DNA of 31,974 nt. It comes from CAZRNB01 sp964601355. GTDB taxonomy: Bacteria > Planctomycetota > Phycisphaerae > Sedimentisphaerales > Anaerobacaceae. Below the pieces are notes generated by a model. That model ran no database searches and was not told the origin of the DNA. It saw only the letters and a program-made list of their open reading frames with translations. How positions within the stretch are numbered: the stretch's first letter is position 1; each line of letters opens with the position of its first letter. This document shows positions 6,629 to 14,865 of the stretch, piece after piece. The stretch lies in contig CAZRNB010000021.1 in assembly GCA_964601355.1 (NCBI GenBank), positions 1-31,974 of the forward strand, given 5' to 3'. The translations under genes were made by a program, and so were the position numbers.

Positions 6629-8020
6629 ATGGGGCAAGTAAAGGTGCTGTTAAATGAGAGTGATATTCCGCGACAATGGTATAACCTGGCAGCAGATCTG
6701 CCAACTCCCTTGCTTCCGCCGCTTGGGCCTGATGGAAAGCCTATCTCGCCTGATATGCTGGCACCAGTGTTTCCAATGAATTTGATAGAGCAGGAAGTAA
6801 GTTCCGAAAGATGGATAAACATACCGGAGGAGATCCTAAACATACTTTATCGCTGGCGGCCGACTCCGCTGCGCCGAGCGGTATTCCTGGAAAAGCACCT
6901 CGGCACACCGGCTCGTATATATTATAAGGATGAAAGTGTCAGCCCGCCTGGAAGTCACAAACCAAATACAGCCGTTGCCCAGGCCTGGTACAACAAACAG
7001 TTCGGCATCAAAAGATTAACTACCGAAACAGGGGCCGGCCAATGGGGCAGCGCACTTGCCTTTGCATGCAAATTATTAGGCCTTGAATGCAAGGTCTTTA
7101 TGGTTAGAATCAGCTTCGACCAGAAGCCCGGCAGGAAGCTTATGATGCAGGTCTGGGGCGCAAACTGCGTTGCAAGCCCGAGCACAGAAACAAACGCCGG
7201 TCGAAAAGTGCTGCAAGAAATGCCCGATACGCCGGGCAGCTTGGGAATCGCCATCAGCGAAGCCATCGAGGCCGCGGTAACCGATCCGACCGGCCAAACT
7301 CGTTATTCTCTCGGAAGCGTGCTCAATCACGTGCTGCTCCATCAGACGATAATAGGCCTTGAGGCAAAGAAGCAACTAAAGATGATCGGGGAAAGGCTGC
7401 CGGATTTTGTCATTGGTTGCGCCGGCGGCGGCAGTAATTTTGCGGGCCTATCTTTCCCATTTGTCGCCGAGAAAATCAACGGCGCTAAAATCAAAATTAT
7501 GCCCATCGAGCCGACGGCCTGCCCTACTATGACACGTGCGCCCTTCGTTTACGACTTCGGCGATACCGCCTGCACCACTCCGCTTCTGGCAATGCACAGT
7601 CTTGGGCACGCCTTCATTCCGCCACCCATCCACGCCGGCGGCCTGCGATATCACGGTATGGCTCCATTGATCTGCCAGGCCATCGTCGAAGGACTTCTTG
7701 AACCAAAGGCCTATCACCAGAAAAAATGCTATGAGGCCGCACTCACCTGGGCCAGGACCGAAGGGCCTATATGTGCCCCTGAGACCAGCCACGCAATCGC
7801 AGCGGTAATTGACGAGGCCACAAAGGCCAAAGAAGAAGGCAAAGAAAAGGTCATATTGTTCAACTACAGCGGACATGGCCTGATGGACCTTTCCGGCTAC
7901 GAAGCATACTTGGCCGGAAAACTGACCGATTATGAGCTGCCGGATGAGGAGCTGAAAAAATATCTCAAAGACCTTGAAAGGCTGCCCAAGGCCGAAATCA
8001 GAAAAACCGGTAAATGGTAA
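6629..8020 (+). CDS. trpB: TrpB2-type tryptophan synthase beta-like PLP enzyme
   Basis: A 463-aa fold-type II PLP enzyme of the TrpB2 (TIGR01415) group, longer than canonical TrpB (about 400 aa). Visible landmarks are the N-terminal TrpB2-specific segment with RPTPLRRAVFLEKHL, the PLP-Lys motif PPGSHKPNTA with Lys111, ETGAGQWGSALAF, the phosphate-binding loop GCAGGGSNFAG, and GLRYHGMAPL. It ends with the conserved NYSGHGLMDLSGYEAYL segment. TrpB2 enzymes make tryptophan from indole and serine, often without a partner TrpA; phosphoserine use has been reported for some. No trpA or other trp gene is adjacent, which fits a stand-alone indole-salvage role (inference). A good ribosome site precedes the ATG. 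Confidence 0.92.
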   Translation: MGQVKVLLNESDIPRQWYNLAADLPTPLLPPLGPDGKPISPDMLAPVFPMNLIEQEVSSERWINIPEEILNILYRWRPTPLRRAVFLEKHLGTPARIYYKDESVSPPGSHKPNTAVAQAWYNKQFGIKRLTTETGAGQWGSALAFACKLLGLECKVFMVRISFDQKPGRKLMMQVWGANCVASPSTETNAGRKVLQEMPDTPGSLGIAISEAIEAAVTDPTGQTRYSLGSVLNHVLLHQTIIGLEAKKQLKMIGERLPDFVIGCAGGGSNFAGLSFPFVAEKINGAKIKIMPIEPTACPTMTRAPFVYDFGDTACTTPLLAMHSLGHAFIPPPIHAGGLRYHGMAPLICQAIVEGLLEPKAYHQKKCYEAALTWARTEGPICAPETSHAIAAVIDEATKAKEEGKEKVILFNYSGHGLMDLSGYEAYLAGKLTDYELPDEELKKYLKDLERLPKAEIRKTGKW

Positions 8021-8099
8021 GACAATCTTTCCCATGCCTTGGGCACAGATTTAGAGAGAAGCAATGTAAACAAAGTTGAGTTTTTGAAAGGAGTGAATT

Positions 8100-8960
8100 A
8101 TGAAGAAAGGAATTCTTGTAGTTGCCGTCATTGTTTTAGCTTCAGTTAGTTTCGGCTATGCCGCTCAGAAGGCTCCTCAGAAGAAGGCTCCTCAGAAGGC
8201 TTCACAGAAAGGCGAGCTGCACGGCTATATTGACTTTACCTTTTCAAGTAAATACATTTGGCGTGGCTTTGATATTTATGACGACAAAAGTGCAATCCAT
8301 CCGTCTGTTGATCTTGACTTATTTGGCACCGGTTTCGGCTTCAATACAACGGCACACAGAGCAAATTCAAGTGAATTTGAAAACGGAGAACGCTGGGATT
8401 ACTCTGTATATTATCTCGGAAGCTTGTTTAACGAAGAACCATACGCAACAAAGTATAGATTAGCTTATGTGTACTACAACTATCCGGATAATAGCGCCCA
8501 TACGACAGACAGCATAGACCTCCAGGAAGTACAAGCTTACTTTGCCTGGCCAAACATTTTGCCTGTGAAAGGTTTAGTCCCTGCATATTGCATTATAAAA
8601 CTCTGGCCATCCAATAGCGGCACGGTAGTCGGAGCGAATTCTCCAAGCGGAGGAACGGCGTCGGGCTGGGCACACGTTTTCATGCTTGATTACGCATTAC
8701 CAATAATGTGCCCTATCACTAATATAGAAAGAACATTAAATTTACACTCAGAATTCGTTTATAACGATGGTGTCGGTCCCAATGGTGCCAATGTTGATCA
8801 GGACTGGTCTGATGCAGTCTTCGGTATCTCAACAAACGTCGATATAGCTAAAAATCTCGTTTTTACACCAGGAATTTACCACCAGATAACAATGGATGAT
8901 TCAGTAAACGACGACAAGGATGAAACCTGGGTTAGCTTGAGTATGAAATACAAATTCTGA
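8100..8960 (+). CDS. TorF-like putative outer-membrane porin
   Basis: Exported beta-barrel of 286 aa. An N-terminal signal peptide of about 21 residues (MKKGILVVAVIVLASVSFGYAAQ) is followed by a short linker of repeated APQKKAPQK units. Then comes ELHGYIDFTFSSKYIWRGF, the opening signature of the TIGR02001/TorF family (SxYxxRG). Alternating aromatic and polar strands run through the rest and the chain ends in Phe (SLSMKYKF), as outer-membrane barrels do. AAAGGAG at about 8087 gives a strong ribosome site before the ATG. A predicted terminator follows. Family members are inferred porins; no substrate can be named. It also shows that the organism has a diderm envelope. Confidence 0.8.
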   Translation: MKKGILVVAVIVLASVSFGYAAQKAPQKKAPQKASQKGELHGYIDFTFSSKYIWRGFDIYDDKSAIHPSVDLDLFGTGFGFNTTAHRANSSEFENGERWDYSVYYLGSLFNEEPYATKYRLAYVYYNYPDNSAHTTDSIDLQEVQAYFAWPNILPVKGLVPAYCIIKLWPSNSGTVVGANSPSGGTASGWAHVFMLDYALPIMCPITNIERTLNLHSEFVYNDGVGPNGANVDQDWSDAVFGISTNVDIAKNLVFTPGIYHQITMDDSVNDDKDETWVSLSMKYKF

Positions 8961-9012
8961 AACAATTCAGACTTCGGCTATCTCAGTCGAGGCGAATCTA
9001 TTGTGCTATATC

Positions 9013-9050
9013 AGAGGAACGGCTGGTTTCAGAAACTATCCGTTCCTCTT
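9013..9050 (+). terminator. Intrinsic terminator after the porin gene
   Basis: AGAGGAACGG (9013-9022) pairs with CCGTTCCTCT (9040-9049), with a further inner pairing GGTTTC/AAAC; a short T-rich tail TTTAATTTG follows. It lies about 50 nt after the porin stop codon. Confidence 0.7.
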
Positions 9051-9117
9051 TAATTTGAAACGCTGGAAAGACCTGATTGCCCCAGGTTTAATACAATAAA
9101 AATCTACACCGCCGAAA

Positions 9118-10563
9118 ATGCTGACACTAATCAACACAAACAGAATGACTCCTGCCATCGGCCCAATCGGCCTGGATTATATTGCCTCCTCAGTCCAACA
9201 GGCCGATATAAATATGGAAATTCTCGACCTCGGTCTGGCTGACGAGCCTGCTAAAGCGATAAAAGAGCATTTTTCCATCCGGAATCCTGAATTAGTGGGG
9301 ATTTCCTTTCGGAATTCCGAAGATTGTTTTTGGCCAAGTGCCGACTGGTTCGTCCCTGAATTGAAAAATGCCGTTCAAAATATCCGAAGTATGACCGATG
9401 CTCCAATCGTAATCGGCGGCATCGGCTTTTCAATATTTGCACAGCCAATTTTCGAGCTCTGCGGCGCAGACTTCGGTGTATGCGGCGATGGCGAAACAGC
9501 AATCATCGAGCTTATCCATCAGTTAAGAGGGACACGGAAATTTACGAATGTCCCTGGTCTTATATGGAAAGAAAATAACACTGTTCTTAGCAATCCGCCG
9601 TCTTGGCCGGATTTAATTTCACTAAGCACATCCCGCAATTTTATTGATAACCTGACCTATTTCAAACGTGGCGGACAATGCGGACTGGAAACCAAACGTG
9701 GCTGCAATCGCACCTGCATATACTGCGCCGACCCATTAGCTAAGGGTGACAGAGTCAGACGACGGAAACCCTCTGAAGTTGCAGATGAGGTTCAGTCTCT
9801 ATTACGGCAGGGAATAGACGTCCTGCATCTTTGTGACTCCGAGTTCAATGTGCCCCGAAGTCACGCTTACGCCGTCTGCAAAGAATTTAACAGACGTTCA
9901 CTTGGCGATAAGATCCGCTGGTACGCATATCTGTCACCAACGCCGTTTGATGCGGACCTGGCTAAAACAATGGCTCAAGCCGGCTGTGTCGGAATAAATT
10001 TTACCGGAGATTCAGGCTGTGAGTCGATGCTGCGAGCTTACCGGCAGCGACACAGCAGAGACGACCTTGCCACGGCGGTTAAGCTTTGCAGGTTAAATAA
10101 TATAGCCGTTATGATAGACCTTTTATTAGGCGGTCCTGGCGAAACGCCGCAAACGGCTCGTGAAACGATTGATTTTATAAAACAAATAAATCCTGACTGT
10201 GCCGGCGCTGCGCTCGGCGTCAGAATATATCCCGGAACCGCTATGGAAGAAATAGCTGCCGAGGAGCTTCGGAAGGGAAGTGAATCCGGCATACGCCGAA
10301 AATACAGTGGTCACATAGACCTGCTCAAGCCAACTTTCTATATATCCGACACTTTGGGCACACAGCCAGCTCAACTGGTAAAAGACCTAATTGGTGGAGA
10401 TAAAAGATTCTTTGAGCCTGCAACTGAAGCCGATCAGAAATCATCTGATAAAAGTGAGGCCACGGATTACAACTACAATGATAATCTGCTATTGATCCAG
10501 GCAATCCAAAACGGCGCACGCGGTGCATACTGGGATATCCTTCGGAAACTCCGTAATAGCTGA
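9118..10563 (+). CDS. B12-binding-type radical SAM protein
   Basis: A 481-aa protein with an N-terminal Rossmann-like cobalamin-binding-type domain (residues 1-140: TLINTNRMTPAIGPIGLDYI and VIGGIGFSIFA) and a radical SAM domain. The latter has a CxxxCxxC cluster motif, CNRTCIYC, at Cys196, Cys200 and Cys203, followed by AD and a GGPGE element that contacts SAM. No DxHxxG motif is visible, so B12 may bind base-on or not at all. The protein resembles the uncharacterised B12-binding/radical SAM families found in many anaerobes and archaea. It stands alone between a terminator and a 385-nt spacer, so context does not suggest a substrate. The oxygen-sensitive cluster fits an anaerobe. Class call strong, reaction unknown. 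Confidence 0.85.
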   Translation: MLTLINTNRMTPAIGPIGLDYIASSVQQADINMEILDLGLADEPAKAIKEHFSIRNPELVGISFRNSEDCFWPSADWFVPELKNAVQNIRSMTDAPIVIGGIGFSIFAQPIFELCGADFGVCGDGETAIIELIHQLRGTRKFTNVPGLIWKENNTVLSNPPSWPDLISLSTSRNFIDNLTYFKRGGQCGLETKRGCNRTCIYCADPLAKGDRVRRRKPSEVADEVQSLLRQGIDVLHLCDSEFNVPRSHAYAVCKEFNRRSLGDKIRWYAYLSPTPFDADLAKTMAQAGCVGINFTGDSGCESMLRAYRQRHSRDDLATAVKLCRLNNIAVMIDLLLGGPGETPQTARETIDFIKQINPDCAGAALGVRIYPGTAMEEIAAEELRKGSESGIRRKYSGHIDLLKPTFYISDTLGTQPAQLVKDLIGGDKRFFEPATEADQKSSDKSEATDYNYNDNLLLIQAIQNGARGAYWDILRKLRNS

Positions 10564-10948
10564 GCTGGTAGTTAAAAGATTGTCTTTAAGCTATCAATCC
10601 GTTTGCTATCCTACAAAAACAATCGAGTGTACCTTTTAATTTAGCGTCCAATCTAACAAAACCATTTCCTTTACTGAAAATTCAGATAACGTAGAATTAT
10701 CGAGTGTTTTACCTGTGTAAAAATCGTCCTTCTAAAAATCCCCATAAGTCCGATAAAACCAGCTTATCAATATTGATATTGATGTTGAACAACTGTGTTA
10801 CACTTTGAACCTCAAGTGGCACAGATATTAGAGAGAGATACACCTTTTACGAAGACATGGATATACTTGCTTAGGATTACTTATAATGTTAAAATGGGTT
10901 AATTTTAGTTGACATCGAATAATAAAATAGGTTATAATATTGTCTGCT
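10564..10948. other. Spacer upstream of the unknown exported protein
   Basis: 385 nt of AT-rich DNA with no convincing gene. It contains a short tandem ATTGAT motif (about 10775-10790), a sequence GGCACAGATATTAGAGAGAGA at about 10818-10838 that closely resembles 8041-8059 upstream of the porin, and a near-consensus promoter at its right end. Confidence 0.6.
10909..10938 (+). promoter_or_regulatory. Near-consensus sigma70 promoter
   Basis: TTGACA (10909-10914) and TATAAT (10933-10938), both perfect consensus hexamers, are separated by 18 nt. The start site would be near 10945, only about 4 nt before the first in-frame ATG at 10949. The message is therefore leaderless or translated from a later start. 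Confidence 0.7.
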
Positions 10949-12433
10949 ATGGGGAAATACCTTAATACATCTATCTTACATAAAGGCCATATCAAAACAC
11001 CTTGTGTGCTTATATGGCATGCGGTTGAATTCGTAACGCAATGGCTTCGAGCGTTGGTGGCCTTGTTGTCGTTACCTGATTCTGCCAAGTGTATTTTCCA
11101 GCCAAAGAACATCAGATTCCATACTGGGATTGTTATCCTTACAATTTGTGCGGCTTTGACAGATACTTCATTAGCCAACAATTCTCCTCCAACAAATCCT
11201 TACAAGGCTCAAGACTATATGTTGGATTTGGCTACAAAACTTTCGCCACAGCAAAGAGATTTATTGTTAAGGGGACAAAATGTCCAAGATCGTAATTGGC
11301 CTGCTGAAAAACCTCAAACAGTTATGCCTCGCTTCAATACAGTAGATCAGGAAGAGATGTACCGAAGACTTATGGGAGAAGAGCCTATAAGAAAAGAAGA
11401 ACAAGCATATCCGCAAAAACCGCCGATCTACGTAATCTACGATCCAAATATGGATAATGCTGAAAAATTTCAAAAGGATCTGCTCTCGGCAGCCATGACC
11501 GGCGAAGAACCATCAATGGCATCCATAGCTGCTGAAGAAGCCTGGTCTTTGTCGAAGGATTTAGACAAATACAGAGCTTATGCCGTAAAAGAAGGTTCCA
11601 GAGAGCCTAACGAAAATCTTACAAAAGCTTTAGAAAATGCCGGCTTTTCTATCGTTGACGGGATAAACGCTTTTACTTTAGGGTACACCTCAGATAGAGG
11701 ATTAAAATTCAGGGAAAATGACGGATATGATCCTACATGGCAAATAGAAACGGTTGGAGAACAGGGAGGGCAAGTCATTGTTAATCTATTGGATGGATTT
11801 TATTCTATTTTTGACCTTATGGCCCTTGATTTATTGGACGACCTCCCAAAAGACGTGTATAAAGATAATGCCCCCGTAATAAGGCCCTTACTCTTTGCAG
11901 GCAGAACAATAGGAAGTACATGGAAAACCACCGAAAACATAGGTAACACCCTAACCTGGGGTTATTTTGATAACTTTAGCGGATCAGCAGCTATGTGCAT
12001 TGGTGACATCGTTGAGACCTTAAAACATACCGGCCAGGCTGTTACTAATTCGCCGAGAGGCCTTGTCTATCTGGTTGTGGGTAAAGATGAAAACACGGAT
12101 CAAATGTTAGACTGGATATTGGTCGTACCTTGGGAGTTAGCAAGTAACATAATAGAAATGCAGGGTATTTCAAACACATTAGATTATAGAACTGCCTTTA
12201 GAGAAAAAGGCGTCGTAGGCTCTATGCTCGAGCTTGCAGGTGCAGGCGTTATTACCTACAAAACGATAGACGAGATATTCGACGAAATAGATGATCACCA
12301 CCACAAAGATAAAAAGTCAACAAGCCAATCACAGCAATCAAATCCTCCTTCAGGCAGCGGCGGAGGCGATAGCGGTGGCGAAGATACATCAGATGGTGCT
12401 TATTACTTCTTCGGATATTACTGGGGATTATAA
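10949..12433 (+). CDS. Unknown exported protein with low-complexity C-terminus
   Basis: I do not recognise the family. The frame is open from a TTG at 10940, but the promoter just upstream makes that start impossible; ATG at 10949 would be leaderless. A hydrophobic stretch FHTGIVILTICAALTDTSLA (about 55-70 residues in) followed by NNSPPTNPYK looks like a signal peptide, so a TTG start near 11060 is another possibility. The mature part is acidic and mostly helical (residues 75-450, e.g. DYMLDLATKLSPQQRDLLLRG), with a repeated Gly/Asn-rich hydrophobic region at about 270-400. The tail has a histidine/lysine stretch (DDHHHKDKK), a Ser/Gly-rich linker and a strikingly aromatic end YYFFGYYWGL. AT-richer than its neighbours and preceded by its own strong promoter, so probably a singly transcribed gene. 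Confidence 0.6.
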   Translation: MGKYLNTSILHKGHIKTPCVLIWHAVEFVTQWLRALVALLSLPDSAKCIFQPKNIRFHTGIVILTICAALTDTSLANNSPPTNPYKAQDYMLDLATKLSPQQRDLLLRGQNVQDRNWPAEKPQTVMPRFNTVDQEEMYRRLMGEEPIRKEEQAYPQKPPIYVIYDPNMDNAEKFQKDLLSAAMTGEEPSMASIAAEEAWSLSKDLDKYRAYAVKEGSREPNENLTKALENAGFSIVDGINAFTLGYTSDRGLKFRENDGYDPTWQIETVGEQGGQVIVNLLDGFYSIFDLMALDLLDDLPKDVYKDNAPVIRPLLFAGRTIGSTWKTTENIGNTLTWGYFDNFSGSAAMCIGDIVETLKHTGQAVTNSPRGLVYLVVGKDENTDQMLDWILVVPWELASNIIEMQGISNTLDYRTAFREKGVVGSMLELAGAGVITYKTIDEIFDEIDDHHHKDKKSTSQSQQSNPPSGSGGGDSGGEDTSDGAYYFFGYYWGL

Positions 12434-12472
12434 ATCCCGTAAAAACTAACGTTACAGATGATCGCCGCAATT

Positions 12473-12500
12473 TGTCATTCCTGGATAAGCATGAATCCAG
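12473..12500. repeat. Short palindromic intergenic repeat
   Basis: TGTCATTC followed by CTGGAT-aagcatga-ATCCAG. This resembles the widespread TCATTCCCGC...GCGGGAATCCAG palindrome of many bacterial genomes. It lies between the unknown exported gene and the ssrA terminator; the remaining 12434-12620 shows only a small GGCG/CGCC hairpin near 12593-12605. Confidence 0.45.
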
Positions 12501-12620
12501 AAAATTCTGAACAATACATTACAGACACAGCAACAGGCAGAAGAAACTGTTTGTCAGATTAAGCAGCAACTATTACACCGGGGGCCTGCCAAGGCGGAGT
12601 TCGCCGCAGTAACACATAGA

Positions 12621-12660
12621 AGAAAAGCCCGGCTTCGCTGTTAAAACCGCTACGCCGGGG
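12621..12660 (-). terminator. Intrinsic terminator of ssrA
   Basis: On the minus strand a GC-rich stem (GCCCCGGCGTAGC with GCGAAGCCGGGC, one bulged C) is followed by CTTTTCTT. It lies about 35 nt past the tmRNA 3' end. Between them a second inverted repeat (GTCTTC-a-TTC at 12663 with GAA-c-GAAGAC at 12693) may be a processing stem. Confidence 0.75.
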
Positions 12661-12693
12661 CAGTCTTCATTCACCTATCCGGCGAACGAAGAC

Positions 12694-13077
12694 TGGAGGC
12701 GGGGGGATTCGAACCCCCGTCCCGAGATGCTTCAGGATAAACTCCTACATGCTTAGTCGTCTTATTTATTGTTTCGCCTCGCTAAACGCCAAACGACAGG
12801 CCCTTAACTCAGCTATTTCGGAAATAATCTCGCCTTACCGGCCCGAACAATCCATTCTCCGTATTACTACGAAGGATGAACCGGCTCGGCCAGCCTGCTA
12901 TCTGACGCCCTTACCAGGCCCACAGGCAAGGCCCGGCAGGACGAGCTACCTAATTAGGCAGCCATGCGCAACTGATAGTTGCCGTTTAAGTTTTAGCGCC
13001 GGATGATTATCCAGGCCAACCGGCGTCCTGGGCATGCAGCTTATCGATCCGTCATCCGGTCGAAGCCTTTCGCCCCC
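12694..13077 (-). ncRNA. ssrA: Transfer-messenger RNA (tmRNA)
   Basis: About 384 nt, one-piece tmRNA. The 5' end GGGGGCG pairs with the 3' CGCCTCC to form a 7-bp acceptor stem, followed by discriminator A at 12694; CCA is not encoded. The 3' end carries the T arm with GGGGGTTCGAATCCCCC, and the 5' end the D-like GGCTTCGACCGG segment typical of tmRNA. The tag frame reads GGC AAC TAT CAG TTG CGC ATG GCT GCC TAA (plus 12983 down to 12954), giving GNYQLRMAA, or NGNYQLRMAA if the AAC before it is the resume codon. It ends in AA as proteolysis tags do. tmRNA with SmpB rescues stalled ribosomes. Complementary pseudoknot arms are visible in the 12780-12950 part but were not modelled. Confidence 0.95.
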
Positions 13078-13112
13078 TTATGCACTTTTCAAAAATCTCT
13101 TTCATCAACTAT

Positions 13113-13141
13113 AATATACAACACGATATCACAAACTACAA
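13113..13141 (-). promoter_or_regulatory. Predicted ssrA promoter
   Basis: On the minus strand TTGTAG (plus 13136-13141), 17 nt, TATATT (plus 13113-13118). A start near 13106 would give a leader of about 30 nt to be removed by RNase P. Confidence 0.4.
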
Positions 13142-13152
13142 CTATATAATCC

Positions 13153-14640
13153 CTATGGCGCCACAGTTCGGTTGTGGATGCGAACATCATCAATCAGGCC
13201 GGTCCAAAAACCGGCTGCATTAAGAGATTTTTCAGCACCGATATAAAGGCCGCCATTAGAGCTTCCTAAGCCACTCTGTGCAGTTGTATCTTTCACAGCT
13301 TCAGCATCGTCAACATACAAAATTCTGTAGGAGCCATCCCAAACAAGGCCTACACGGTGCCAGCTGCCGTCCGTAATAACGGTCTGCGAGGCCAAAAACT
13401 GGCTGGACCTGCCGGAGGAAGGTTTAAGCTCGGTCATCAAATTACCCGTCAATAAATCTGCTAAAAGCCAATTTACGCCGCCTATCTGTGACAAAATGAC
13501 CTGTCCCGGTGCACCGCCTTTTATCCAGACAAAGATACTGAACGGGCCGCCGGCTGGGTTTAAGATAAAGGGCGTGCTCACATAATCTCCGTCTCCATCC
13601 AACAGTAGTGCTCCCTCTATTTTGCCGCCTGTCGGCTGCCATAAGGGATTACCGTTTATAGTGCCATGTTTGCTGCCGGTGCTGTCGGAGGCAGTGAGGC
13701 CAGTTGTCTCATCCAGCTTCCAATATGCTATAAGAGAAAAATCTTTCAGCCAATCCTGCGAGCTTAGGATTTCGCCGGCCGACATAATTTTTACGTTGCA
13801 GGCGGCAAAACTGGCAAACCTCTGGGCATCAGCCAGAGCACCTACAATTCCGCCGCCCCAATGATATGGTATGGCCAATTGAGGCTTTATGTACTTTGTG
13901 GCCTCGGCTGCCTGCTGCGCGTTCATTGTATATGTGCCGCCGGCGGGAAGTATCGCCACGTTAATGTTTCCAAGAGTTTTCATTTCTTCTATGATGTCGG
14001 TGTCACCAGCGATATAAATCCGCTTGGAGGCGATCTCGATTATGTAGCCGACCCAGTTATTAATCTTTGGATGGTTACTGTTGTAAGCTGGCACGGCGAT
14101 CACATTAAAGCCATCAAATTGAATCGTCTGACCCGGCAAGATTACTCGGCCTGTGCCGTATAATGTAACAACATCAGAAGGTGCAATGAATATCGTCTGC
14201 GGTCCTGACACCTTAGTAATATCCACCTTCTGGTAATGGTCGTCGTGACGATGGGTGACAAGCACAGCAGTCGCATCGTGGGGCGACACAGTTAAGTTTC
14301 GTGGGTCAATGTATATCACGTCATCACCCGCCCAGACCTTAACGCTCGAATGCCCCAGCCATTGTATATAAACAGTTTCTGTTTCGAGCCAATGTTCGGC
14401 CATGAAGACCAGGTCTTTGTAGTTTATTTTCTGGTCACCAAGAGGCGGCGGAGCGATGTCAACTGATGGTTCATTCTGCAGCCAGTATTGAGAGAGCTTT
14501 GAAAAATCCAGAAGATTTACGATTTTATCGCCGTTAAAGTCGGAAACCAGCTCATTTCCTCTTCCGCCGCTAACAAGCATAAGAACGATAACAACTCCAA
14601 ATAGCTGAAATCTGGAACCACGGTTGCGAGAAGCTTTCAT
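13153..14640 (-). CDS. Exported dockerin-like / metallo-beta-lactamase / LamG fusion protein
   Basis: A 495-aa secreted protein. A signal peptide covers residues 1-28. A dockerin-like pair of EF-hand motifs spans about 32-86: DFNGDKIVNLLDFSKLSQYWL then DQKINYKDLVFMAEHWL. A metallo-beta-lactamase fold of the UlaG/L-ascorbate-6-phosphate lactonase type spans about 90-300, with the HxHxDH metal motif His130-His132-Asp134-His135, the GDTD Asp and a later PYHW His. A LamG/concanavalin-like domain fills about 310-495 (TGLTASDSTGSKHGTING, then IDDVRIHNR near the end). The start at 14640 is chosen because AAGGAAGG precedes it and it opens on a basic signal peptide; the frame extends 17 codons further. 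Such NGDxxVNLLDF dockerin-like segments are common in Phycisphaerae. Substrate unknown; a cell-surface hydrolase bound to polysaccharide is inferred. Confidence 0.85.
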   Translation of the reverse strand: MKASRNRGSRFQLFGVVIVLMLVSGGRGNELVSDFNGDKIVNLLDFSKLSQYWLQNEPSVDIAPPPLGDQKINYKDLVFMAEHWLETETVYIQWLGHSSVKVWAGDDVIYIDPRNLTVSPHDATAVLVTHRHDDHYQKVDITKVSGPQTIFIAPSDVVTLYGTGRVILPGQTIQFDGFNVIAVPAYNSNHPKINNWVGYIIEIASKRIYIAGDTDIIEEMKTLGNINVAILPAGGTYTMNAQQAAEATKYIKPQLAIPYHWGGGIVGALADAQRFASFAACNVKIMSAGEILSSQDWLKDFSLIAYWKLDETTGLTASDSTGSKHGTINGNPLWQPTGGKIEGALLLDGDGDYVSTPFILNPAGGPFSIFVWIKGGAPGQVILSQIGGVNWLLADLLTGNLMTELKPSSGRSSQFLASQTVITDGSWHRVGLVWDGSYRILYVDDAEAVKDTTAQSGLGSSNGGLYIGAEKSLNAAGFWTGLIDDVRIHNRTVAP

Positions 14641-14763
14641 ATCACACCTTCCTTTATTACCCTGCGAAGTACGAGTCTGCTTTTCCTCCATGACTAAATA
14701 ATAGTTTATCAGATCCGGATAAAAAACGTCAAGAAAAAACCGCCTCCATATTTGCTACTGGAT

Positions 14764-14800
14764 ACTCGATACCAGATACCGGTTATTCGCAAGAATCGAG
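14764..14800. repeat. TACTCGATACC-type inverted repeat
   Basis: Contains CTCGAT on the left and ATCGAG on the right around GATACCGG, in the spacer between the MBL gene and the glycosyltransferase. The words TACTCGATAC and AGAATCGAG recur at 23190-23240. Confidence 0.45.
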
Positions 14801-14829
14801 CCTTGGCTGTCGTCAGGCAAGTTTCATCT

Positions 14830-14857
14830 TTGCCCGACGGCCTTCTGGCTTTATAAT
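14830..14857 (+). promoter_or_regulatory. Predicted promoter of the glycosyltransferase gene
   Basis: TTGCCC (14830-14835), 16 nt, TATAAT (14852-14857). The start would be near 14864, about 2 nt before the ATG at 14866, so the transcript would be essentially leaderless; no Shine-Dalgarno site is visible. Confidence 0.45.
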
Positions 14858-14865
14858 AATGTACT

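Noticed and set aside
10828..11181. 117-codon minus-strand frame across the promoter at 10909-10938
   Set aside because: It covers a strong plus-strand promoter and the start of the exported gene, and has no recognisable domain or ribosome site.
12749..13006. 85-codon plus-strand frame
   Set aside because: It lies wholly inside tmRNA on the opposite strand.
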